Shown: positions 33,375 through 42,903 of the stretch, one piece after another
How the letters are laid out: the number at the start of each line of letters is the position of its first letter
Numbering within the stretch: the first letter of the stretch is position 1
Assembly (NCBI RefSeq): GCF_947242115.1
Contig: NC_074713.1
Location: 10,732,001 to 10,796,000, forward strand
Source: Biomphalaria glabrata
Lineage: Eukaryota; Mollusca; Gastropoda; Planorbidae
Reading direction: 5' to 3'
Length of the DNA stretch: 64,000 nucleotides
Position numbers and translations under genes: made by a program
The notes under the pieces: generated by a model
Seen by the model: only the letters and a program-made list of their open reading frames with translations
Databases searched by the model: none
Told to the model about the DNA's origin: nothing

Positions 33375-36300
33375 TGGCAATATCTTCAATTCTGTGCATG
33401 GTTGCTTTTCCAGTTTTTTTCTTTAAACAAACATTCTTAGAATGTCTACATAATATTTATTTTCTGTGGAGGAAATGTTTAGTATCATGCTGTGTATTTG
33501 AGGAGGTGAAGTTTTATTCTCTGTGCCACTGTGCTTAACCATTTCACCACTAAGAAGTTGTAAGAAACTATCTACCCCGTCCTGTATCAGCTATTTTAAA
33601 AAATTAATTTTTTGACTAAATTCACAGAAAAAAACTAATAAAACCTAACAAAAACCTTCTTTTTATAATAGAAAAAATAGACCTAGGGTTTAGCATCATG
33701 TTTGAAGTCATAAATAGGCCTACAGAACTCAAAAACATTAAAATATCACATCATATTTAGTTGACTTCCAATCTCCTGTTTCACTAGATCTAACATATAC
33801 AATACTGGATCTAGCATCAATTTTTTATTTATTTTCACTACTATCGGTCTTAAATGGTTCTAAAACACTTACCCCAATCATTATATCCTTATTCTACAGC
33901 TTAAACATTAATATTCACATTAAAATCTTATTATATTAAAGCCTAAATAAGTTCCATTTTCTAGGCTAGTAAAAAAAAAAAAACATGTAATTTTCAAAAA
34001 ATCATAAAAATCCATTCTAACATGCTGCAAAGACAAAATAAATACCTAAAAATAGCATCACTATTGCTCTTCCAGGTCAGAGTTAGTAAAGGTATAAATA
34101 GTTATTTAAAAACTAGCAGTGCGTGCGTAAACGAAACAACCCAAAAAAACGTGATTGCCGGCGACTCTAGTTGTCAAAGGGTTATATCCTCATAAACAGA
34201 GCCTGCAATTTGTAGGCTTATTTGTATATTTTAGAACTTTATTTGTAGACAGTGCTGAATAAATATACTTAATTTTAATACTGGTACTGGGTAACACTCA
34301 ATAGATCCAAAAAAGTTATCACTGACTTATTTTAATATTCACAAGCTGCATTTTTAATTTAATATATAACTATCTTGTTTCCCAGGATTTGACGACCAAA
34401 TTGACTTTTCACGTTGTTTGCTAATTATTTTCACTAAATCTAAATTATCTAAAGTAGATCTCTCTCAGACTACCCAGCTCTAATGGGTAACCAAAATTAG
34501 TTGGAGAAAAGTAAAGGCAGTTGGTTAGTGTGCTGGCCACATGACAACCTTGTTACCAGTGGGCCACAGAAACAGATGACCTTTACATTATCTGCCCTAT
34601 AGATTGAAAGGTCTGAAAAGGGAACTTTACTCTTTATTCTTTAATACGGCCATAGTAAAACAAGATGATGTGAAGGTCTAGCTCAGTATGTGAAAAAAAA
34701 AATATGTGGCTCTGCAAGTGAATAAGGTTAAGGCTGATCATACATCTCACAGATCAATCTATAGATCTATAATTCTATATACAATATTTTCACAGCAATG
34801 AACATAGATCTAGTTAATCTAGCATAGGTTCCTCAAAATCTGTACACAATTTTAAACATTGGTTTGCAGTTTTTAAGTAGGTAGTTGCACCAAAATTTTT
34901 TTATTTAATCCTATACCAACAAATGTGTAATAGAATGAAACAGGATGAAAAATGCTTTCCAACAACACCAAATTTATTATGCTAGCATTATTGGTTCAAA
35001 AGTTATTGTGATTTTAAGTTTGTCCGAGGCGTCCTGACATCCAATGGACTTTATATAGAGAAATAAAAAAAAAAGTGAAGCACATTTTGTTTTATGTGAA
35101 TATTTCAAAAACTGTTGTGAATACATATACAAAAGTATATATCTAATTGTACAGTTTTAAAGGAGGAATTTTAATTTATAAGTGGCAAATCAAAATGAAA
35201 TTAAAATTTTAAAATATCATTTGTAAATTACGAAAAAATCTTTTTTTTTCTAATTTTCTTAAAATAGTCTATAAAAAGAAAAATGCTCCTGGTTGTCAAG
35301 TTTTCAACACAATAAGCTTCTAAACTGATCTAGATCTATCTAGTTATAAAACAATAGTGTAGATTAGAAAAAGAATCTTTAGATTTAACATTTAGATCTA
35401 TTTAAGTATATTTATTGGAAAGAATATTTTAGATACCTAGATTTACAGATTTTAGCTTCGACATCGACTGACCAAAAGAACTCCCAAGAATACAGATCTT
35501 TATTATATTTTATGTTAATAAGCAATGATATAGGTATAAAGAAGTGATTCATTCAATTTTACATGTTTTAGTGTACACTTGTTATTTTTCTTATGTAAAA
35601 AACTGATATTAATGATAAAAGGTCATCCCGACCTCATTGAAATTCTAGTACCTGAAAAAGTGTGCTAAGTTTTAAAATATCATTGACTTGTTTAATCATA
35701 ATAAATTTGGTATCATTGGAAAGCTGAATGAATTTTCTAAGTGTTTGGTTTAAAACTAAAGATGTAGGGAGACCTATATTTTTTTCCTTGTTATTCGAAA
35801 ATTTCAAATTTTTCAGATTAAAATATTTTGGACATAGTAAGAGAAAAAAAAATATTTTTTTCCCACTAGCCGTTAGAGAAACCTCTTATCTTTAGAATAA
35901 ACTCAAGAAAATGTCATAAAACACTCAGTTATAAAGCAATGTCTTTTCTTAGGACATGCTTAATTTCAGTTTTGTAAAACCTGAACAGGAAATTGTTTTG
36001 ATGTCAAATGTGTTTTTAGATCCAATATGGCCGCCTGTGAGAGTACCTAAGTTTAAGCCAATCTTACTGTTAAATCTTGTTTTCTTTTAGATTACAATCG
36101 TATTCTGGTTAGTATTTGTCATTCAGCATCATCTTCAACTTTTTATGCAACTTAGGCCAGAGTGGAAACAAACATTTTGTTGTCTAGCAGAGGCGGCAGA
36201 GCTGTTAAATGCTTTCTCAAGTGAAAGATAATTTAAACTAACAAATGGTCAATTCAATTAAAGCAGACGGCCAATCATGTTCCTAATTTTTAAACTTGGG

Positions 36301-36437
36301 TGGAAATGTGAGCTGAATCCCAGAAATTTGGAGGAGGGGATTTTTTATACTTCATTAGTCTCATTAGAGAAAAAAATAAGTCAAAGTGTCTTTCAACAAA
36401 TACTGCTATCTTACAGTTATAATCCAGCAATACAAAC
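33372..36437. other. AT-rich intergenic stretch with repeat fragments
   Basis: This holds the extra terminus at 34266-34289, a SINE family C tail at 34470-34640, AGATCTAG-like words, and otherwise AT-rich DNA. The last exon of RPS29 (only two codons plus stop are expected) should lie here on the minus strand, but a word that short cannot be identified by eye. Confidence 0.4.
34470..34640 (+). mobile_element. SINE family C, 3' part
   Basis: CCCAGCTCTAATGGGTAACC, GGCCACATGACAACCTTGTT, GGCCACAGAAACAGATGACC and the GATTGAAAGGTCTGAAAAGG end match the copy at 22000-22190 in order and spacing. Confidence 0.65.
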
Positions 36438-36882
36438 CTTTTTAAAACCAATATCATCTGAATATTGTCTGAAGCATCTTCTGCATATATTTAGGCCATA
36501 CTTGCGGATAAGTCCATGTGTGTTGCTGCAAACACGGCTAAAAAAAAGATTTGAAAAAATAATTAGTATATATATATCTAGATCTACTAATTACATATTT
36601 GTTACGCAAATTACTTGGAACACAGAACAGTTGAGGCACAGTCACAGACATTTATTAATTTTATCAGGCGAATCACGCAATGGTCTCTACGATTATCGAT
36701 AATAGGTTAGTACATAATAAACATTGATTATAATAACATTGAGTGCCAAAGTAAATTATTAATAAACAATAAATAGTATCATTACAGAGAGAATAATAGT
36801 TTACACAAAAAAAAACTAACCATGAACGTGATCCAGGGCCAAATCGACGAGGATGAGAATACCACGTTGTTGTGAAACCCAT
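36438..36882 (-). CDS. RPS29: Ribosomal protein S29 (uS14), two of probably three exons
   Basis: RPS29 is a 56-residue zinc-binding protein of the small ribosomal subunit head. Exon 1 (36882 down to 36821) encodes [14 protein letters not shown] then GPGSRS plus two bases of a Cys codon. Exon 2 (36537 down to 36438) supplies the last base and then [25 protein letters not shown] and SDDIGFKK. The two exons sum to exactly 54 codons; the usual ending LD would need a tiny third exon, which I could not place. Both zinc-binding CxxC pairs are intact. The intron has GT and AG borders (donor TG|GTTAGT, acceptor TTTAG|CCGTG). A pyrimidine-rich stretch (TCCCTTCCTCTC) lies just upstream of the ATG, compatible with a 5' TOP start. 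Unusual residues: FTTT after MG where HQN-like residues are normal, and T in place of R in SNRHG. It may be the main gene, a divergent duplicate, or a decaying copy; the retained intron argues against a processed pseudogene. Confidence 0.85.
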
Positions 36883-38419
36883 TTTCTGCTCGCTGGCATG
36901 AGAGGAAGGGACCAAAAGGCAGATTTTGGCTAATTTTTTCTGCTTTTGAATTTCCGTTTGCCATTTTGGATCTTTTATTTTACACCGTTTTTATTATTAT
37001 TTACTTCATAAAGAAATTTTGAAAAATTAATACATATTATTACGAAAGATTTCCTATACATACACTAGCTGATACTCTCGCTTCGCTATATCGAAATAGA
37101 AGGTATAAGTCGAACATTTCATCGGGTCATTTTTATCATCCCTCTATGAAACGGCATTCATTAAAACTCCCGCCCACACACTCAATTTTGGCAAATGAAT
37201 TATTGTACTAGCCATTGAGTCTTGACTCATATGAAATAGTCCAATAGACACCCCTTTACACAATTTAAATTTAGTCCTCAACCCATTATATGCACACTAG
37301 CCCACTACTGATGAGATCTAGAAGACTATATGAGGTAGCTTTAATGAGCATTTAATAGATAAATTTGTATTTAAACATACTGTAAATATTTATTCAAAAT
37401 AAAACCTAAAATTGTTTTACATTTATTTCTGTAAGTTTCTTTTCATTACATTCAAATACAGCCCTATCCCGAACCCCACCGTGAGAGCTTATATATAAGT
37501 GCCCCTCGAGGTCTCCAGCTAGCTAAGTGGGGCGTCGACGAAATTATTCTCGTTGAGGGGGACGCCACGGCAAAAGTTTGAGAATCACTGCATTAGGGCT
37601 TCTGCTTCTGGTTTTCATGATGAAATCTAACCACATAGGTGGTCCAATTTTCACTTCAGCAGATCATGTTCGTTAATTTTTTTTTCTATGTTTAGTAAAT
37701 ATAACAAGAAATACGTTTTTAAACATTTACCATGGCCCACCCTCCTCAAGCCAACATAATAACCCCTCTGCTGGTGAGGTGCTTATGACTATAGAAGATG
37801 GTATAGTTACGTATATTGTTTGTTTCAAATTTACTTTAAATCGGCGACATATAGAGAGGGGACTAATTCAGCTTATACCACCTCTTAACTTTTTACCAGA
37901 CAGGCAACGTGAGTTGGTACAAGCTTTGAAAAAAAAAGCAAAAAAAAAAAATTGCGAAAAAAAAGTATAGTCGACATCTAAATATGATGCAGAGCAAAGT
38001 AGTATGTCTCTTGTCACCAAATATATTTTTAAAAAAAATTAAATGTCAATTTCAAATCCCGGATTTCTATATCTGAATGATAACAACGAGTTCAGTGTCA
38101 CACAAACACACACAGAATAAAACAAAACACTTCCCTTTGTCCAGATCAAACCCCTGCTTCTTAATTGTTATACATAGAGCATAATGTAAGTGGCAGTTTG
38201 GTTCAATCAAACTAAAATATTTCTAATTTGATCGACTTATATTATGTCGGTAGGTATATATGACCTATGAATTGCGTACGAGCATCATTTCTCAGTGTAC
38301 GCACTAATTACAAGGCCTACACATAGTCTGCTCAACTTACGGTCAAATTTAGTTCCACTCTACGACCACAATCGCTTGCCACTGTGCATTTTATAAGCTA
38401 TCCCGACAAGATATACCTC
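36883..38419. other. Intergenic stretch upstream of RPS29
   Basis: This contains the presumed RPS29 promoter (36883-37000), a GC-richer block at 37060-37330, the hAT terminus at 37460-37590 and an A-rich frame at 37779-37970 with no recognisable domain. Confidence 0.4.
37460..37590. mobile_element. Right end of a Charlie-like hAT element
   Basis: The end AAAAGTTTGAGAATCACTG is the inverse of CAGTGATTCTCAAACTTTT, the standard hAT terminus of this group. The preceding GC-rich segment contrasts with its surroundings. The left end was not found. Confidence 0.55.
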
Positions 38420-38700
38420 TAATCTTTCGACTCAGGACCGGACACAACAGAATGAGACAACATATGTAGGCCTACCGTAAGCTCAAAATTGGAACCAATT
38501 AAAATCTGCCCATGTGGAGTGTCGCAAGAGAATGCTGACCATGTCCTTCAAAACTGTCCTCTTTACCACGAGGCCGTACAAGACACTGGCCCTAAAACAC
38601 CCTAATACAAAGAAAACTATATTGGAAAGCTCCCTGATTTTGAAACCACTGCGCAGTTCATCTCATATATTGGTCTAATCTGAACGCTCCAACATAAAAA
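38420..38700 (+). mobile_element. LINE C-terminal fragment (zinc-knuckle-like region)
   Basis: Conceptual plus-strand fragments read FRLRTGHNRMRQHM, then ENADHVLQNCPLYHEAVQ, the HN and Cys/His-rich end common after the reverse transcriptase or RNase H region of several animal non-LTR elements. Frame changes and stops show that it is dead. A short relative of the Cys/His phrase may occur at 18500-18540. Confidence 0.6.
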
Positions 38701-39071
38701 CGAGAACGAGGAAGAAGACGAAGCTCGCCACTGTTACTTCGCATCTGACAATGCACACGTTGGGCTGTGAATGAGTACCAGCATCATTTCACAGTAGTGT
38801 ACAGGGGCGTAACTAGGGATTTGGGGGCCCGGGGGGATTGACCTCTTTGGGGGCCCCTTGCATTTTGACATTCGACATATGACATGAGATAATGTACGCA
38901 AAAATATATAAGCCCAAAATCAAATTGGTTCAGTATATCAGTAAACTTAACAAAAATTAATCATTAAGACTCTTTAATGAATAATACCGTTGTTTATTAG
39001 TTAAATAATGCACAAGTGACAAATCTCAATTGATATCGCTTCACGTCGTGCATTCTGTGCAGCAAAGAAAT

Positions 39072-39840
39072 CTATAACATCATCTTCATCGATACTTTTG
39101 TGACTTCACAGACATTAAAGCCACGATAAGCCTTTCTTGCGTCATTGTGCTCCTGAGAGTTTTTGATGAACTTGAGCTTTGAGAATGATCTCTCACGTGA
39201 CGTAATGGAAGTGGCCTGAGTTAGCGGTATTCGGAGGAGGTTGCCAGGCTTGAGCACACGTAATTACCATATGAAGCCTGTTTCCTCAATATGTGTATTC
39301 GTGATTGTATTACTGGTTTTATGATGAAAAGTGCTCGTGCATCAATGACATAAAAAAAAAGCGATTTGCCATTTATTTCATCATACAAACAGGAAAAGTA
39401 GCACAGTTTGTCATAAGCGTATCTTCATCTAACAGGTGTCTTGGTTCAAGAAGAAACCCAAAGGTATCCATTTTCTTTCCAGCCTTTGGAATCTGCCCTT
39501 CATCTCCATATGAAATCTGTCCAGCACTTCTGTCGCAACACGTTTGAATTGCAGTTCTATTGAAAGTCCTACATTAGAACTCAACTTCCCATTAAGTCCC
39601 TTCTTTCTTCTGGTTGTTTTGATTACAGGGAATCCATAGTATTCACTACCTTCTTTTACTTTTTCGATGGATTGGGTTTTTGTCAGTTTCTCATCATTTT
39701 GCAGAAAGCATGAAAGGGTACTAATTTCTTCAGCAGCTTCCCGTATGTGCAGTCCAGACTTTTGTAGTTTCTTCTGAACTATATTAATTGGGCGCAGGAG
39801 CTTTGACCAGAATTCCAGATAGGCAAAAAAATTTCCACTG
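39072..39840 (-). pseudogene. hAT (ZMYM1/DUF4371-type) transposase remnant
   Basis: The minus-strand frame at 39072-39257 contains LLRIPLTQATSITSRERSFS followed by KLKFIKN, the hAT C-terminal dimerisation motif (normally A-ERSFSKLK-IK). Upstream on the same strand, about 39420-39830, fragments such as SKLLRPINIVQKKLQ and RVATEVLDRFHMEMKGRFQR fit the preceding part of DUF4371/ZMYM1-like transposases. The pieces lie in different frames and the N-terminal half is missing, so it cannot be active. Confidence 0.8.
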
Positions 39841-39889
39841 CATGAAGAAGATTCTGTTCTAATATTATATGATATTACATCATTGTTGG

Positions 39890-40310
39890 TTGTTTATGTT
39901 TTGTGCGAAAGCAAAAGTATTCAAAGCATACAAAAGTGGGAAAGATCCATATCTCGTTTTGCTCGAGTATAGAAATATTTCGATAAGCGGACTGCCGTAT
40001 TCACCATCACAACTGCTGACGAGTAGAAGACTCAGGGAATCATTCCAACTGATCCCAAACTATTGAAACCATCGGTAGCTGAAAATGCAAAGACATTACT
40101 CAACGAACGACAGATGAAAAGCAAAGTGAAATACGATGCAAAAGCAAGACTACCTAAAGATTATTCTGTCGGAGAGTTCGTCTAGGACAAACATGGCAGA
40201 AAGCAGTTGTAATAAAAAAAACATTCAGCACCCAGATCTTACATCATAAAGAGAAACGATGGAAAAACATACAGAAGAAATCAACGCTTTTTGATTAAAG
40301 AATAGTAAAG
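39890..40310 (+). mobile_element. Ty3/Gypsy retrotransposon fragment (integrase C-terminal region)
   Basis: Phrases such as LLEYRNISISGLPYSPSQLL are typical of the C-terminal part of Ty3/Gypsy integrase, next to the host-DNA-handling domain. Only this portion is present, with no LTRs, protease or reverse transcriptase. It lies inside the hAT transposon, so it was either captured by it or inserted into it. It is a broken fossil with several breaks. Confidence 0.8.
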
Positions 40311-41096
40311 AATGAATAAAATGCATAGACGAATTTATTTTCTAATACAAACTCTTAAATTTCACTTATTATTCGCTTCCCTACCCAAACTTGGCCCCGC
40401 GAAATCCGTGTTACGACACAAGACTCTTCACAAATAATAAGACACTCTCAGGTTTTAATCTAAAAATACTTGAATATTATCACAAATTACGTAAACATAT
40501 TTTCCAACTCATCTCTTCATATCCATGAGGAAAGATGAATAGAGGGGTAATAACTCGAGTGTGAAGTTTAATTCTAAAATTATACACGCCAAACCCGAAT
40601 AATGGACTATTCTAGCATTATTAAGAATAACTTTTGGATCTGTTATACTCGATTCTGTAAATTTTGCTTCAAGGTTAATTAGTGTAGCCATAAAATACTC
40701 GCCATTTAGATCTATTATTTGTAAAGGTAACAAGATACCTGGAATTTGCTGTATATTATGCAGTTTTATTCGTGGCAACAAAGCTTAAAATGTGTAAAAC
40801 TACTTTTAAAAAAAACTTTGATCACTGTGGGAAGAAATATTTTTAAAATGTCAACAAAGTCAACGTACTGATAGACCTAGATCTAGGTTTAGTCTTTGTT
40901 ATAAATTTAATCCACAAATGTTGAAAAAAAAAAAAGACACCCGTTGACACTATTTGTCAATGAAATATATTAATTTATGTATTTATAAATAAATTTCGGA
41001 CACCCATTTAAGGGCCCCCCTAGAAGGGTGCCCGGGGGGATCTTAAAATCCTCCTCCCCCATCCCCCCCCCTTATAGTTACGCCACTGGTAGTGTA

Positions 41097-41310
41097 GATC
41101 TACTACTTAAGCCTTAGGCATGACTAGATTGACAAAGCGTAGGACGTATACATTCTTTTTTGAAGTAACGTAGCGTCTGTAACATAGGCGATAAGATTTC
41201 ACGGTAGTGTAGATCTACTACTTAAGCCAACTAGGCACGACTAGATTGACACATGAAATGCGTAGGACGTAATTATCTACTTTTTTTGAAGTAACGCCTG
41301 TAATATATAA
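41097..41310 (+). mobile_element. Two successive 3' tails of LINE family L-A
   Basis: Two stretches (about 41097-41200 and 41205-41310) each carry GTAGATCTACTACTTAAGCC, a GACTAGATTGACA phrase, GTAGGACGTA, a TTGAAGTAACG phrase and a GATAAGAT end. They match the LINE tails at 13.4 and 28.0 kb. The left tail is interrupted by the hAT transposon, whose target site lies in GTAGTGTAGATC. Confidence 0.65.
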
Positions 41311-41569
41311 GATAAGATATACAAATAATAGGCCTATATATAGTCTATTCAATGTAGGCCTAAGACCAAATCAAATTACGACCAATCTGTCGGAACCAAT
41401 TAATCGTAGTCTCAACTTTCAAGTCGAGCACTAGCTGTACTAGAAAGTCAGGAAAAAACATTCGATGAAACGGCATACATGTGTGGCTGAGTACATTCGT
41501 GTGCGCTATGAACTGTCGTTCTACTTTGTCATAGAAAGTAGAAAACACCAAACTGTGGGAGATGAGTGG

Positions 41570-41856
41570 ACAGAAACATATAGAAGTGCAGATCTTAGAG
41601 AGCAGGTGGAGATGAATTGGTCACACCCTTAGAAAAGATACCAGCAACAGAGCTAGGCAGGCCTTAGAGTGGAACCCCCCAGGGCACAAGACGCAGAGGA
41701 AGACCAAAAAAAAAACATGGCGACGCAGTGTACTTGAAGAAGCAGAGAAGACCGGGAAGAGCTGGGACACCATAAAAAAAAAGCTAGCAAGAGACCGTGG
41801 AGAGTGGCGTGTTTTTGTCGAGGCCCTATTTCCATGAGGAACTCAAAGGAGTGATG
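41570..41856 (+). mobile_element. 3' end of a second LINE type
   Basis: The plus strand reads WIGHTLRKDTSNRARQALEW followed by NPPGHKTQR and a Lys/Arg-rich run. This is the C-terminal end shared by a large group of animal non-LTR elements (usually WIGHTLRK...ALTWNPQGKRKRGRP). It ends before a (ATG)n run at 41855-41870 and contains frame damage. Confidence 0.75.
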
Positions 41857-41859
41857 ATG

Positions 41860-42005
41860 ATGATGATGGACTGTCGTTCGGTGATCTCGAAGGTCCCGGG
41901 TTCGAACACTGTCCGCTGACTCTCCCCCCCCCCCCACCCATCATCGGCATCGTCCTGCGGGAAATTCGGGCTAGGATGTAATTATCTTCAACATCTGAAG
42001 TATAC
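41860..42005 (+). mobile_element. SINE family A, plus orientation
   Basis: GGACTGTCGTTCGGTGATCT, the B-box-like GGGTTCGAAC, then CATCGTCCTGCGGGAAATTC, GCTAGGATGTAATTATCTTC and AACATCTGAAG give the same order as the inverted copy at 4590-4795. Confidence 0.75.
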
Positions 42006-42903
42006 CTGAATCAGATGTCCTTAAGGTCCGAGAACTTCCGGTTCCCTTTTATGGACCTCTTATCCAAGGAAAGACTTTTACCCATGGCCATGATGAGACA
42101 TTGGCTCTTTACCAATCTCTCTGTCCGAAGTGATCATGTATTCACACCCGGTGTGTCGCTGGACATGGTCCCCTTTAGCCTCTCCGACTCCCTTGGCGGA
42201 CGTTTCCACGGAGGCGCCACGCTGAGGCGACGGTAGCTGGAATTCCTCTGTCCGAAGTATACCACTTCCCGTCGCCCCAGCGTGGCGCCTCCGTGGAAAC
42301 GTCCTCCCGGGAAATTGGAAAGGCTAAGAACGAGAGCTAACAGGGCCTCCAGTGAACTACCACAGTTATGCTCTTGCGAGTGTACTTGCACGTGGTGGGG
42401 ATGTGAGTAGGCCTAACGCTTACTAACCAGTCCGCATCCATTGCACCGTTCCCCAGAAGGGGTCATACGGGCGGTGATGGCCCTTCCATGGAACGCAATG
42501 GTACATTATAGGAATATGGAGTGTCCCCTCGTGGGCTCGGCCTCTGGCCTCGCATGGGTCGGGTGAACCCATAGCGTTGGCTTAATTAAGGTACTGTGAA
42601 CCATGAACAAACGGATATATATGTGATTAAATGATCACCTAGTTGATGAGGGCCTCCAGACAGAAGGGTCGGTAAAGAGCCGATTCCTCATCCTGGCTAC
42701 GGGATACAATCCTTTCCCGGGTCTAAGGTTCATAGAAGGGATTTATCTCGAACCTTTTTGGACGTCTCGACGAAGGAACACCCGAAACATTTTTACAGTA
42801 AAGGCGTGAAACACTGCAGACTCACTGACCTATAATCTACATCTATTTGCTGCAGATTTAATGGAAGTTATTTACTTCGAGGCTGTGCTGTCGTCAAAGC
42901 AAG
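42006..42903. other. GC-rich block and upstream region of TMEM87
   Basis: This holds the inverted repeat at 42175-42327, a GC-rich stretch to about 42560 with no family match, and the immediate upstream region and 5' UTR of TMEM87. The ATG at 42904 has an A at -3 (AAGATGG), a good initiation context. Confidence 0.45.
42175..42327. repeat. GC-rich inverted repeat (about 59-bp arms)
   Basis: Arms 42175-42233 and 42269-42327 are inverse copies. The inner 36 bp match with about one mismatch (GTTTCCACGGAGGCGCCACG is shared). The outer parts (TTAGCCTCTCCGACTCCC and its counterpart) are more diverged. The loop is about 35 bp. A short direct repeat, CTCTGTCCGAAGT, occurs near 42118 and 42247. Confidence 0.85.

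Larger units (their letters stand above)
38802..41088. mobile_element. hAT DNA transposon, 2.29 kb, with perfect target duplication
   Basis: The left end is CAGGGGCGTAACTAGGG and the right end TTATAGTTACGCCACTG, inverse at about 14 terminal bases with C/G-rich subterminal parts. The flanks carry an exact 8-bp duplication, GTAGTGTA, at 38794-38801 and 41089-41096. This is strong evidence of one hAT insertion. The minus strand retains transposase pieces (39072-39840), and a Ty3 retrotransposon fragment lies inside. The perfect duplication suggests the insertion is fairly young although the coding content is broken. Confidence 0.93.

Noticed and set aside
36277-36702. Plus-strand open frame of 141 codons
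   Set aside because: It is antisense to RPS29 exon 2 and its intron. No domain is visible, and the minus-strand reading explains the conserved part.
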